Source: Solenopsis invicta
Taxonomy: Eukaryota; Arthropoda; Insecta; Hymenoptera; Formicidae
Assembly (NCBI RefSeq): GCF_016802725.1
Contig: NC_052668.1
Coordinates: 9,798,501 to 9,862,500, forward strand
DNA: 64,000 nt
Reading direction: 5' to 3'
The notes beneath the pieces are model-generated. The model was not told the origin of the DNA and ran no database searches. It saw only the letters and a program-made list of their open reading frames with translations. Each line of letters starts with the position of its first letter. Within the stretch, counting starts at the first letter, position 1. The translations under genes were made by a program, and so were the position numbers. Below, piece after piece: positions 45,703-57,965 of the stretch.

Positions 45703-47882
45703 GAATGAAGAAAAAGGAAGCGAAACGCAATGGAGCACGTAAAAGAAGAAGAGACAGTACAGTACTGGTGCCGGAGGCACCAAGAGTTCGGTCCAGACTA
45801 GAGGGGTTAAGCCAAAGCTCCATCGATCATGGGATCCAGCCAGTCCACGATCCCATGACTCTGACCATAAAGCTCGGTAAGACCTGCACCAAAGAGGAGT
45901 GTGAGTGAGAGGAAAGGAAAGATGAGGAGAGGAGAGAAGCAAAGAGAAAAAGAGAGTGAGAGGGAGAGAGAACGAACGAGTTGGACCCTGTAACCGTGAA
46001 CTCTGCACGCCACGGCTTTATGGCAGCACGACGACGTAGAATTACCCCCGTCGTAAACAGGTTTATACTTAAATCTCGCGCGCATGCATGTAAGTCGCGA
46101 AATTACGGGAACGATCGAAATCGTTGGAAAATCTGGTTCCCTCTGAAACGGGGGTGTGGCGCGATTTATCCACACGCGTAGTGCCGATGCATCATTCCTC
46201 GTTTCACGATAACCGGCACAGGTACTTGCCTGTGCATAAAACGTGGATGATCTAGATCTTTGAAACGAGCAATAAATAAACTTGATTATTGAGAAGACAA
46301 AATTACGAACGAATGCGCTCATCTATCATTTTTCTCTGTCGTTTGCTCAGAGGCACAACGTAGCACTGCATATCTGCTAAATGTACATTTCATTCTGATT
46401 ATAAATTTTGATTGCCCCATCTATTAGTCATCGATAGATGAAGAAAAGGATTAAATCATTTAGCATTTGATATTTGAAATGGGCGCGACGTCATGTTGGC
46501 GCATTAAAGGATTCGAGTCGATGCGCAACGTGGAGTCGAGCATCGTTTCGTACCGTAGCTACTAATATAATAGATAGTATGAGAGTACAATTAAAAAAGC
46601 GCGCGCGCGCGCAGAAAGATCAAAACATATTGTAACGAAAAGATATCAACATTTCTCTCTAGCAGATTGTTTTCGCGATTTTTGCAAGTTCCAAAGTTCG
46701 TTGAAAGAAAAAGTGCAGTATCTCCGTCGATTCTCCGTCGGTTCTCCCTCTCGACGTTTGCCTTCTGTCATCATTGAAAAGATAGCTTACTCTCTTTCTT
46801 TCTTTCTTCCCTCCTTCTCATCTTCCTCTCCTCAATTCATATCTTCGCCCTCTGCCGCCTCCTTCCCTTCCTCTGCCTTCCTTGCCAAACCAATCTTCCA
46901 TCCCTGAAGTAAGACATTGAGGCACCTGCTAGAGTCCAGCTCAATCAGGGAGTATAGCGTGTCGGCACCCAGGCAGAAGGCAGTAGTGGGAGAGCTTGTA
47001 CGGCATAGCTGTGGAACTGTATCTGGACGGAGGGGCTCTCGACCGACTGGGTGGTCCTACCGCTTCAGTTGTGTTCCGACGCGCTTCAAGCCAACACTAC
47101 GAACATTATTTCTGATCCACCGGTGTCTGTTGCTCGGCGGCCGGCCTATCGAAAAGTAACCTTGCAAATTATAGTGGTACTTCCGCAGCGTTCGCCAATC
47201 GACAGACCAATCGACCGATCAACTGATCGATCGATCAGAAGCGATCATCGACGATGTGTGATAATTCCTCTGTTTTGTGCCCTAAACCAATCGAGCCGTA
47301 ACATCATCCGCTAATCAGCGACAGAAAATATGGAGTAGTAAGAGATTAATACAACTGTGGCCGAGTAACTTATCGTCTGATATTGAAGGAAAACAGATAG
47401 ATTTTGTCTATTTTGCTATCGCGCATAATCTAGAATTTTGAGACTTGCATTCAAAACGAAAGTCGATATACATATGTATATCCCGCAGCGATGGAACAAT
47501 TTTAAGTAACAAAGAACTCAAACAATAGTGATTATTATCGATAAGTGCCTTCTATATTCGGTCTAGAAGAGGTACCTGGAAAGAAAGGCATTACTAGGAA
47601 TAAGACAGAGAGACGCTAATGAATAATACAGAGAAAATGTTAACCGAATTTTATGAAATATGTATAAAAGATAAACGACAAGGATAGTTCTTTTCTGTTC
47701 AAGCGGAACGAGTCGATAGTAAGGTGCGAAGAATGGAGGATGTATAAGAACCGATAACGACAAGGTGGCGCGGGGTGTAATCAAATGCAGGTTTATTTAG
47801 AACGGCTTTGATAAAGTGGTTAGTGCGAAAGCGTGGATCGGGCCAATCATACCTGATTGCCTGGACGTGAGTTGTGTGAACC
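45699..47882. other. purine- and pyrimidine-rich patches, no gene recognised
   Basis: 45900-45975 is GA-rich, 46599-46612 is a (GC)n run and 46780-46890 is CT-rich. Frames at 45601-46322 (minus) and 46701-47314 (plus) are composition-driven. At about 47061 TTCAGTTGTGTTC resembles an arthropod initiator (TCAGT) in balanced-GC DNA, but no TATA, DPE or recognisable first exon supports a promoter. Confidence 0.4.
46599..46612. repeat. (GC)n microsatellite
   Basis: Seven alternating GC dinucleotides, capable of Z-DNA. Confidence 0.9.
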
Positions 47883-48020
47883 GAGAGAGAGAGAGAGAGA
47901 GAGAGAGAAAGTAAGAGAAAGAGAGAGGAAAAGAGAAACAGCAAGAGAAGAAGAAAGAGAAAAAGGGGAAGGAGAGAGACAGAGTGAGAGAGGGGGGAGG
48001 GAGGAAAGGAGAGGGAGAGG
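47883..48020. repeat. (GA)n microsatellite and purine tract
   Basis: About 13 GA units (47883-47908) followed by a purine-rich strand, nearly pure GA with scattered C and T, to about 48020. Frames on both strands here (serine/leucine-rich or arginine/glutamate-rich) are its translations. Confidence 0.9.
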
Positions 48021-51000
48021 AGTTAGTCCATCCAACAACGTGACTCGTTGCGCACGTCGAGAATGAAGACGTCTCGTGCCGGTGGATGTTACGTGCCACG
48101 TGATTCATAGTAGCATTTCCCGTCCTCTTCATTTTGGGCAATCAGCCGATTGCGCTTGCTCTCATTAAACCTCTGGCAAATAATCGAAATATGATTTCGT
48201 TGATAGAGTGGCTACAATTTCAGCAAAAGGTGAGTACGATTTAAACGATATATTATTTTTTTTTATTCTAATTTTTTATGCATCCGAGGAGGCACACGCG
48301 ACTACAAAAAGTGTGATTAAATACAGAACGAGATAAAATAAAATGTTATTAATAACCAACAATAAACAATTCCGATAAACAGATTTCGAAAACGCATTCG
48401 AAAAGATGCACATTAAACCGTTTCCTGGAAAAGTTTTTCCAGTCCCTATGGATGAAAAGGTTTTAATGTTTTGGACCTTTCTGGTCCAGGTATGCGCATC
48501 GACCGTAGCAGCTATTCAGAGTTTTTTCTTTTCTACGAGTTTCACTGACGTGCCCGGGCTCACTAGACCCTCTCTACGGAACATCTAATTCCTAATTTCT
48601 ATTCCTGAACGGTTACCTTACAAAGCTGTATAACTAAAAACCATATTTCGTCGCTTTTTTGAACACTTAGTATTCGAGCAAGACATATCTTTATTATTGT
48701 TATGGAGATGACTGCGCGCGTTGAACGTGGAAGGTATCGAAGAGAATATAGCTTCAATCTAGGTAGTTTTGTATTTTTAATGATGCGTTACGTCGTATTT
48801 ACAGACGAATACCGTTTTAGATATTTTGAAATCAATATATTGCAATAATTTATAGTGTTTCAAAATTTTAGGCTCTTAAATATCTAATCAACGAGGAAAG
48901 GAGGATGTACAAATTCCAAATCTACAGTTGTAACTAGGAAAAAATGCTACGAATTTATGGCCATAATTATTTACGAAGATTTATAAGTGAAAAGAGAACA
49001 AAAGATAATAGACATTATAAACTATAATAAAAACATATATAAAATTATAAAAACATATAGAACAGTGCGATAACATTTAAGGAATGAAAATAACAAAAAA
49101 TTACATGTGATGTGATGTTAGTTTTAATATTTTTATCTGTTCCATTAAAATATATTTTACATTTTGTATGCGAATAGTCTTTTGTTATTTTTCTTCAGTT
49201 AAATTTTCAAAAATTCTTCCTTCGGAAAAATAATGTATATTGAATTTTCTATAATTTTTCTTTTGTTTGAAATGAAACTGAAAGACATATGCTGGCAAGA
49301 TTGTTATTTATTTCTCCTGCATATATTTTGCTTTTAATATAAAAATCTTATTATCTATTTATTATTTTTCGTTGATTTTAATACCATATCATTCTCAATG
49401 ACTTAAATAATAAAAAGTCTATCCAAGTTGCAAACCAAGCAAAATGACCGTGAGTTTCACGGATCCACGGCACATCGCGAACGTTTCGTCCCGTAATGGA
49501 GGAACCACTGGTGGCAAGAGGCTATCGTACAGACGGACGGACACAACGCAAAGAACCAGTTCTCTCATTTCATTGCGTTCGTTGTCCGATAATGACGCAT
49601 AGCGTGGCGAGCTACGTGCGGCATAACGCGCGTGTGAAAGCATCGCGACGCAACGCGCAAGAGCAAACACTACATGAAAATGTTCCTCCGCACGTCCTCC
49701 CACGTTGAATCCTGAATATAAGATCGAAAGAGAATTATCCCGGCCCGCAGATATCGTGACCGCTAATTTACGACAATCACGGGATTTTCGCAGATGGGAG
49801 GGCAAGAAGATCGCCAGCCTAACGAGTACCGCACAGCATGTTCGAGATGTGAGAGATTCGTTACGCGATTACCGACATTTTTCAAAAACAAAAAAAAATC
49901 AAATTTATATTTGTGATCCAAGCGTTATTTATATATTCTCTCTATTGTTTATTTATATCGCTTATAATAATCGCGGTACTGCTTAGAATGCAAAGATGCG
50001 TGAGTGATTTTATAATGTAAAAATAGAGATAAATAGATTCGTATAAATATCGAAAAGGAACAATTAGTAAGGAATATCTCATTACGTTAGGAATTTTATT
50101 AAATTGCAGAAATAGTATTACGTTCTCGCTCAATCTATAATTGCTTCGTCAACAAAACAACAGATTTCTCATTTATAAATGTAAATGTATTAAGTGCTTC
50201 AATACCATTTTATTTTAATATAAATAAATGCGTAAAATTCGCGGATCGTCTTCATTGAGTTAATATCAAGAGCACATAAACGTTCATTCAAAATATGGTC
50301 TTGCAAATACAGCCACAATTTTCAGCTGCAAAAAATTAACAAAGGTAGATAAATGTTTAGCAAGTATTGTGATATCGCATATGTTTGTTAACTAATCTAT
50401 ATAACAGAGACAATTTTCTAGTAGAATTGCTAAAATGTTGCTCCTATAAATTCTATGTGTGACGAACAATATTTTAGCAGACACAAAAAATAACGATAAA
50501 TTTTTGTTGTGTACTTAATAAGTTTTATAGTCAAATTTTAACGAAATGTTTTGTTATTAAAATTGCACGTAAAACTATATCTTTAACTACAACAAATAGC
50601 TATACTTACGACTTAGATTTTTTTGTAATAGCTAATCCTATTTTTTTACGCAGAAAACTCACTAATCAATAAATTAACTTTTTGTAATCACTATTACGAA
50701 ACACCAAACACAAAGTTATATAGTTAACTTTATAATATGTGATATGTATAAAATATAAAATAGAGAAAACAATAATTAAATTTAATAAAAACATTGAAAA
50801 AGGTATATCAAAATTATTGAAAATAAAACAATAGACTCCTTAATACGTCTATTCCTTCAATAACATTTATTAGGCTCACTAAGTGAGCCAAGCCAGTTGG
50901 TAATAGCAGAATAAAAATAAGAAATTTGATAAAATAGTATAATATTTACAATGCCATGAAAGGCATTTGGACCTTTTACATTAAAGTTATCTTTAATGTC

Positions 51001-51745
51001 TTTTGATATTACAAATTTAAAATAGTGACGAATAACATTTACATTATTCATAGTGATGCATGCTGCCAAATTACTTAAATACGATGTACATATCGTATCT
51101 AATTATAATTGCTACATATTTTCTTCAGACTTATTCTTAAAAAGAGTACGTTCTTTTTTTACATTATATAGATAGTATAGATAATATAAAAGATACAGGC
51201 AGAAAAGAGAGACTTTTAACGTCCATAAGTTAAGTGATTTCTTTTTGAACAGTCAGGTCTATAACGTACTAATGTAAAGATAACCGAGTCTCAGATATAA
51301 AATTATACATAAATATAATAAATTTGCAGTAAATAATGAAACACAATGAATAATAATAAATTTAAAAACAAAAAAATAATACTTTAAAAAAATATTAAAC
51401 TACAACATTATTGTCATACTTTAAAAAGAAAAACAATAAAAACCAAATTATTAAAAACAAATACATTATTTAAAAAGAAAAGATTATTAATTTACATTAG
51501 ACAAACCTTGTCGGCTCGAATAAAAGTTCTTATTTTTATCATTGCGTTGTAAATATTACATTTGTTTATCAAATTTCTTATTTTTACTCTGACATTATCG
51601 GCCTGATTCACTTAGCTCTGCTAAATGTTAATTATTGATTATATCAAAATTTTTTGATGATTTCGGCAATCCAATCAGAAATGATGCAATCTCGAATACT
51701 TAAAAAATTGTATTGTTTTCACTTGCTTCACAACACTACTAAGAA
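48021..51745. other. long AT-rich stretch, no gene recognised
   Basis: 48100-48220 is balanced; from 48240 on it is AT-rich except for a CpG-containing island at about 49430-49860 whose overlapping frames (49419-49805 minus, 49496-49708 plus, 49705-49986 plus) have no domain. A 70-residue minus-strand frame at 50857-51069 is unrecognised. 51100-51745 is AT-rich and featureless. Confidence 0.5.
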
Positions 51746-52668
51746 ATTGATAATGAAGTGGACAAATATTACAAAAAAATTTATAAAAATCTTAATTTAT
51801 TGATTACTAGAGCTGACAAGGGCAATGTGATAGTAAAGACAGTTAAAGACTTAAACGAATACAAAGGAAAACTTAATCAAATATTAGTAGATCAAAATAC
51901 ATATGTTAGAATAGAAAATAACCCTCTAAAAAAACTGTGCTCTTCTAACGCGATCGAAAAAGAGTGATTATGTTGATTCTAGTGTCACTCTGGTGTATAT
52001 AAAAAATGATTGATCACAGATGGTTTGTTATCATGAGTCTATGGGTTGTCAAAGATACACAAGTAGGAAAATCCTCTCAGAATTATGGTTTTCTTGATAA
52101 ATAGCCTAACTTTATCCTTGTCGGCATTATTACATGATATTATCAAGAATAATATATCAAAATATTTTAGTAATACAAACAATAATTTTGAATTAGTAAA
52201 CAAATTAAATGGTTTCACATTGAATTCAGATCATTCTATGATATTTTTTGATGTGGTTTCTTTTTTTACAAATATCTCTCTAAATCTTGTAGAAAGTGTT
52301 AGAAAGAGATGGGATTACATTTCTAAAAATATCACGATACCAAAGAAGAAATTTTTGACAGCGATGTTGTTGGTTTTGTATTCTATGGTAGGTATTTATT
52401 TTTGATAATAAGTTAAATAGATCTTTAGCATACTCATGGATTCATTTTTATAGCATCGGAAATAGTTTTATGAGATATTAAGGAAAAGGCCATTGCGAGA
52501 ATGCCCTCTAATCTTCCATTTGTTTTATAGATATGTAGATAACATATTAATGGCAACTCCATTTTAAATGATATTTAAAAAATTTTAACTATCCTGAACG
52601 TTTACAATTTACTATAGAAATTCGAGTGCATGATCGCATTGGTTTTCTGGATGTAACGATATTAAAAT
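51746..52668 (+). pseudogene. Penelope-like reverse transcriptase, broken 5' and catalytic part
   Basis: The characteristic PLE N-terminal block ITRADKGN (51803-51826) is followed by a Y-x-N/P-type segment (51890-51935), then YGLSKIHK at 52040-52063, INSLTLSLSALLHDI (about 52100-52144), FFDVVSFFTNI (about 52244-52276), KRWDYI and IPKKKFL, then YRYVDNILMATP at 52526-52561 and FLDVTILK at about 52645-52668. The order is that of the fingers and palm of a PLE reverse transcriptase. Several in-frame stops (for example at 51965 and 52064) and frameshifts break it, and the catalytic motif reads YVDN where YVDD is usual, so it is dead. The thumb and GIY-YIG endonuclease are missing. It covers the part absent from the fragment at 1195-2263, but the two are on opposite strands and 50 kb apart, so they are separate insertions. 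Confidence 0.85.
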
Positions 52669-52740
52669 AACAAACAGAGAATCATAAATATTATTATTAT
52701 TTATATAAATAAATATATAATAATAATAATGATAAGGATG

Positions 52741-52773
<33 letters not shown>

Positions 52774-53074
52774 GAGAATATAGTATTATGTGCAACCATT
52801 TATACTTTATTCAATAATTTTGTTAATAATCAATATTTTTTTATTGAAATTTTAACGATTTATCAAACTATTTTTAAATTTTAGACTCTTGCTCGTCAAT
52901 TTAATAATACCTATTATTTATTCCGGCATCATACAATAACTGTGTTTCAAGTCTGATGAAAATGTGACGCACAATTTTACGTAAGGGAATTATAAAAATT
53001 ATTATTTACTACTAAAATTCTCTGTGACCGATTTATGCCATCTCATATTTATGTTTGACATTTTCATATACATA
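52669..53074. other. AT-rich DNA with ATT/AAT trinucleotide repeats
   Basis: 52686-52702 has ATT units and 52718-52773 has AAT/ATA units (about 11 in the longest run at 52741-52773), partly self-complementary. No gene. Confidence 0.75.
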
Positions 53075-53123
53075 TCTCTCTCTCTCTCTCTCTCTCTCTC
53101 CCCCCCCCCTCTCCCCCTTTCTC
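53075..53123. repeat. (TC)n microsatellite with a C9-C10 run
   Basis: About 13 TC units (53075-53100) followed by a run of C and CTCCCCC to about 53117. Confidence 0.9.
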
Positions 53124-53564
53124 TTTTGCGGCGGCGCGCACGCGGTCCAAATTTTAAACTTATTATTCTAGACTCAAAGTTATGAAATATTTATTACTTA
53201 GAATTTATAAAAATGTGGCGATACTGCATAATGGGTGAAAGAAGAATAGGGATTGTAATACAAATCACCAGAAAACAAGTTCAAAAATTAGTTTTGTTTA
53301 AAAAACTGTATTTTACTATAAAATTGTATCTTTTATTAAAATAAATTGTTAGAAAGACTCTCAATATAACCGTAAAGTTTTAACCTTTAAACTGTAACGT
53401 TTGAAAAAATTACACTATTGGTAAACAACGGTTTGATAAACCGCTATCATGTTAAATTAATGTTATAATGAAAAAATTTCTTATATGTCATTTCTTATAT
53501 ATATCAACAATGCAACTGTTATATAACTGACTCGTTATGTAACAATTACATTGTTGAGTAGGAA
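53124..53564. other. AT-rich DNA, no gene seen
   Basis: AT-rich with a GCGGCGGCGCGCACGCGG patch at 53128-53145. Nothing else is supported. Confidence 0.5.
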
Positions 53565-54013
53565 ATTACAACTAACATTTGTATTACATGTAACTTTGTG
53601 TTTGTTAAGTAGAAAAAAGTTCGCAACCATTAAATCTAGTGAGCGGGGTTGAAATTGGTACCGCGGCAAGTCTTGTACCGAACGTTTTGCTCTAAACGTC
53701 GAGTGTCTTCGCCGCCGTATGGCACATTGCATCACCTTGTTGAAACCATGTGCGAGTTAGCTTTCTTTTTCGTCGTAGAGTGGGGATGAAAAACGCTTAG
53801 GACTATGCAGCACAGATGCACAAATAAATACGTTCAATGTTTTCGGGGTGTTCTTGCAGTCTTCGACTGACCAAAGAAGCGTTTATTAGTTGCGCAAGCT
53901 GTTTACCGAAAAATTTTCACCTCTTTATGTTTTGAGTGTAGATTTCGAAGGAGCAACATGAATTTTTTGCGAAATGCACGTTGGGTGATGATATAATGAT
54001 CGTCTACAAAAAA
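53565..54013 (-). pseudogene. mariner-type transposase remnant, internally deleted
   Basis: On the minus strand, ITQRAFRKKF (about 53990-53955) resembles the N-terminal helix-turn-helix of insect mariner-type transposases, with KTARTPRKH (about 53865-53840) as a trace of the GRPR region. The next recognisable piece is WFQQGDAMCHTA (about 53748-53713), corresponding to the usual W-QQDGA-HTA block around the second catalytic aspartate. After a frameshift, YQFQPRSLDLMVANFFLL (about 53662-53609) corresponds to WPPRSPDL-xx-DFFLW around the third. The sequence between the helix-turn-helix and the QQDGA block is far shorter than in intact proteins, so the first part of the catalytic domain is deleted. 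The aspartate and glycine of the QQDGA block are swapped and the last acidic residue reads asparagine. Inactive. Confidence 0.65.
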
Positions 54014-54154
54014 TACTTCAATCACATCGCGCAGGTACATCCAAGTACACCCGAATGCATTTTATCCTTAATATTTGGTAAACAACAAAGTTAAAATGAC
54101 ACTTCAGAAATATTTATATCTGAACGCAAACCTGTAGTCGTTTCTACGCTTATG

Positions 54155-54540
54155 ATAAAAAATTGTTATGCTATTGAATAACTTTACAAAACTTAAAATG
54201 TGTATAACAGCGGATAGAAAGTTTATTAATAAAAAAACACTTGAATGCACATACATTCATATATGATAAAATGCTCAAATTTAAAAACAATAGGGAAGTA
54301 TGTAGGTATAATTAAATGTTAAAATGTACTTTGAACAATTTTCGAAATGCTCAAAAGTAAAAATGTCTTATAACAATTGTCGGCTATTGTGTATTGGCAT
54401 ATTAGCACCACTATATAACGGCAGGCTACTAAACAAATGATTCCAAAAGTAATTACTAGCAATTTATCACCTAATAACGGAAATAATAGTGGTGCTAATT
54501 ATACATATACATATACGGCTTATAATATCACCTCCTCTCT
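54155..54540 (-). repeat. dispersed repeat family R1, copy B
   Basis: Reverse-complement partner of 6152-6530 (see copy A). Matching blocks include CCACTATTATTTCCGTTATT (minus strand), TTTAGTAGCCT and CCAATACACAATAGC. It lies just upstream of the transposase remnant on the same strand, which may make it the 5' region of that transposon. Confidence 0.7.
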
Positions 54541-54589
54541 CTATTCAAAATAAATTCTGTATCCATCATTTTATATTGTTCAAATAAAA

Positions 54590-54790
54590 AAAACTTTGAA
54601 AAATTATTAAATTTATTAGCAATTTAATTTGGTGATATTGCATTTCTCATTCTACCTGCCAACTGTGTTTTAAAATCCGGCAAATATGCGACACGCAGTT
54701 TGGGGAAACTTGTAAATGTATATAAATTCACTAGAAAATTATTATTGAGCTAAAATCCACTTACAACCGCTTTCAGCTATTTTCTTAATT
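54590..54790 (-). repeat. dispersed repeat, relative of the MITE family R3
   Basis: In reverse complement it carries CTGAAAGCGG, TTTACAAGTTTCCCC, AAACTGCGTG, CCGGATTTTAAAACACAG and TGCAATATCACCAAATTAAA, aligning with the interior of the MITE at 18935-19204 and, more closely, with 57838-57965. The terminal inverted repeats of the MITE are not recognisable here. Confidence 0.6.
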
Positions 54791-54857
54791 TAAATAAAAT
54801 TTTGCTCAATTGATTGTAAAACTATAATTTGTTCTTTTTTTTAATGTCGATTTTTGA

Positions 54858-55250
54858 TACTTTAAATAATTAAATTTTTTGGAGCGATTTATATTGTATT
54901 TTTTTTTTTGTTATTTCAAGAGGTCAATTAAAAAACTTCACTGTTTCATTGCTTGAAATTTAAATTAAAAAATTAAGGATTTTTTTATTTAAAGTTGTTA
55001 TTTTTTACGAATTATTGCAATATAATTTCTTTAAATAATTTTAATTATTTGAAAAAAAATATTTTTGATTCTTGTTTATCTTTATCTTGCTTTCAGATAT
55101 TGATTTTACATATTTTTTTAGCTAAAAAATACTTTTAATTTATAGATATGAGAGTAATGTAACAAAAGCATGAGACAAAGTCACAGGGTCCATCGACCTG
55201 TGACGGGAAAGGTAACTAAAAATAGCAATGGCAACCTAAAAGTAACATGA
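54858..55250 (+). repeat. dispersed repeat family R2, copy B
   Basis: Same-orientation partner of 11609-11975 (see copy A). Shared blocks include AAATAATTAAATTTTTTGG-type sequence, GCGATTTATATTGTA, TTGAAATTTAAATTAAAA, GCAATATAATTT and TTTAGCTAAAAA. Confidence 0.65.
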
Positions 55251-55275
55251 AAACAAATTGTTACGTTAGATATTT

Positions 55276-55295
55276 TTCAGGACACCCTGTATAGG
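55276..55295 (-). repeat. transposon-end-like sequence
   Basis: Read on the minus strand, CTATACAGGGTGTCCTGAAA is the kind of outer terminus seen on many insect mariner-type elements and MITEs. No matching opposite end was found within the window. It may be the outer end of the transposon that left the transposase remnant at 53565-54013, but the intervening repeats make this uncertain. Confidence 0.45.
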
Positions 55296-56771
55296 CACGC
55301 GTACGCGTTTAAAGATGTAGAGATACTCTTAACTCGCGCGAGATATACGACGATCGGCGCCTTGTGTTGCTCGAGTAATTAGCGAACGCTTCGTCTGGGT
55401 AGATGTTAATAGATGCGTCTAATATGGCTATAAATCAGCAAGATAATGTTAACGGCTAAGAGTTACGTTCTACCAAAAATAAAGAAACGTATTATAGCGA
55501 AGATAATCAGCAACTAAGATTGTCCAACGTCGTATCAACAAGACGCTCATCAATTTGCTTTCTTTAAAAATGCGTAATGTCAACTTTTCATTATATATAT
55601 CACTTTGTTGATTTGTTTATAATACGCTGGGTTCATAATCGTAAATAATACTTTTAGCGACAAGCTTATTTCAATCGTGGAAAGCCTAGAACAATGGATT
55701 GTGCAACAAACTGAGAATAAATTCGACATTACGAGACGTGACGCTATACAAAGCAGCATGAGAAGAATGTATTGTATATAAGACGAGACAGATCAGATAA
55801 ATATGTAAAGCGATCGAAATCGGCGATAGGGACTGTTGCATTAGATACGACATTGCGCGAAAACGACAAGTGTGAAAATATAAGCGTTTCTCTCCGTATC
55901 GATCGGCGATCGTGAATTTTAAGACTTGACACATTTGTGCACGTGGCTCGCGCTGCGCTGGAGTACCGCAGCGTAATGACTTCATTCGCGCCAATCGTAA
56001 CGTAATTCACAGTTGCAATCCCTTGGACGGACAAAGCAAACGCCTTTGACCACCGTTGTCGGCGGCCGCGCCGTTGTCGTCTCCGCAGCCGCGAAAACTT
56101 CAATTGAACTGGAGACAAAGGAAAAACAAAGGTTCAATTATAGACGTGATCTGATATGATTTTTCTTGATGGCTGTAGCTCGCAACGGATCGGTCCAATA
56201 TAACTGAGCTTAAATATCACTCACCTTCGGAAATACGATACTACCATAATTGCTGTATATACTACCATATAATTGATAATGATTAATAATGCGAGAAAGC
56301 AATGTATAAATTATCTGTGAATTGTTACAATTTTCGAATTGCAATGAAATGTGCTTACGTCGAGACAAGCCTAATCTTGGAGTTTAATCCAATTCGAAAA
56401 CCTGTTACCTTATGGAATGAACGGTACCGCGTAACTATTAATAATGAGGATGAGAGATGTGAAACATGAGAGATAAAGCGAGATCGCTAGCAATTTATCA
56501 CTTACTTGCGACAGGAATTTTTGGATTATAAAAAAACAGCGTAGTATATACGAAGATTTCCAGAAATTCATTATTCAAATGAAGTCGGTACGTTTCTTTG
56601 TTGCTGCTATTGCCAATTTGACTCTCGAGATTAGTGCGTGCGTTATCAAATATTTTCAGAGTGAAAATAATTACACTGTTTCCTGTGAAATTATATTTAT
56701 CGGAGAGATTCGTGAGAGTTGACGTTAGATATTTCCAGACGCGAGACGCGCGAGACATATTGTGTTTTCAG
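55296..56771. other. mixed DNA, no gene recognised
   Basis: 55680-56118 has overlapping minus-strand frames (102 and 124 residues) without a domain. 56040-56100 is GC-rich (GGCGGCCGCGCCGTTG). 56140-56640 is mostly AT-rich. Nothing supported. Confidence 0.5.
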
Positions 56772-57104
56772 GGCGACAGAGAGCATCGAGCCGATCCTGA
56801 AGAAACGCAACGGGTTGTTTGCTCTCGCTCGGATTTTACGGCTCCGACAGGCCAGGCCGGACAATTACTGGTTGTTAAACTCTGCGCCGGCGAGGCGATC
56901 GCAAAAGTCAGCGGCCATGCGGGACCACCGGCAGCTGTAACTGCGCTGCTCTGCGAATCTCGGTATCACTCGCGTCGGTTATGCCTTTGTCTTTTATTAG
57001 CAAAATTATTAAAAAAAAAACAAGAATATCATGGAGACGTATGCAAAAACATTAACAAAGGAAATACGAAAGTTGTAAAGGCAACTTTCTTTCAGGCCTG
57101 CTGA
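56772..57104 (+). other. open frame after an acceptor-like site, weak exon candidate
   Basis: TATTGTGTTTTCAG (ends 56771) is a good insect 3' splice-site shape. Two frames run on from it: one to 56940 reading ATESIEPILKKRNGLFALAR, and one to 57104 (part of a 156-residue frame that begins upstream of the site at 56634). Neither shows a known domain, and no donor site consistent with a preserved frame is obvious. I record it only because it combines the best acceptor-like site I noticed with an open frame. Confidence 0.15.
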
Positions 57105-57837
57105 ACGTTTCGACGTCAAGTATTAACGAGGGTGGTCAGTCTGAAGAGACGGGCGTGCAGATCCCGCTGGCTAAAGATTCCTGCGTTTCACGTTGCGGCG
57201 CACGTTCATGAGCCGCGGAAAGAAACGATGAAGAAATTACGCATGGAATGTGCGATGCGGATCTCTTAATTCTGACGAGACAGGCGCATACGCCACCCTC
57301 CGCCCCCTCCGGTCGAGTCGTCCTCTATGAGCAGGCGAAGGCATGCTCATGTCCGACGAACAACCCGCAATTATCTTTACTAAACTAGAGATCTCTACGT
57401 GATTACACGGTTACTCCGGTTATAGTTTTGCGGACGCGGATTCCTCATTCTCCCGATCGAATGCACATCTCTCGCAACTTGTAACTCTTTTTGAATATCA
57501 AGTACGATCGATAGAGCAAGGAAAGAAGGGGAGGGGGCAAGATCTCTTCAATTTATTCTGGTTTATCTGTATTTGATGCTATACTTGTGAACAATTTATT
57601 ATCTATAGTAGCAGATTCGAGACACATTAAATCATTTTAAATATATGAAAATTTCTTTTTTTTTAATATGGTTCAAAACCAAAATATAAGTAAAAATTTT
57701 AAAAGTCTTGAACATTTGAACAGCTCGAAGATTTAACTATTATTCAATCAGCACGATATTGTTATTATTATATAAGTATAATATTCATGCTAATTTTTTA
57801 AAAATTGAAAAATTTTTAAGACATTTGAATTGAGAAA
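57105..57837. other. CpG-rich then AT-rich DNA, no gene seen
   Basis: 57110-57540 is CpG-containing; 57560-57837 is AT-rich. No recognisable feature. Confidence 0.5.
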
Positions 57838-57965
57838 AACGGTCGAAAGCGGATTTAGTACTAAATAATAATTTTCGAGATGAATTTACATTTACAAGTT
57901 TCTCCGCATTGGGCGGCACATGTTTGCCGGACTTTAAAACGCAGCTGTTAAGATAGAACATTAAG
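57838..57965 (+). repeat. dispersed repeat, relative of the MITE family R3
   Basis: Carries GTCGAAAGCGGATTTA, TTTACATTTACAAGTTTCTC, GCCGGACTTTAAAACGCAG and TAAGATAGAA, aligning with the minus strand of 54640-54780 and more distantly with the interior of 18935-19204. No terminal inverted repeats seen. Confidence 0.6.

Noticed and set aside
45807..46322. 171-residue minus-strand frame
   Set aside because: Contains a long serine/leucine run from GA-rich DNA and no domain.
47061..47073. Initiator-like TTCAGTTGTG as a promoter
   Set aside because: No TATA, DPE or first exon at the right distances; TCAGT is frequent by chance.
52941..52975. CTGATGA word at about 52957 as another hammerhead
   Set aside because: No GAAA at the right distance and no stem II or III could be drawn.
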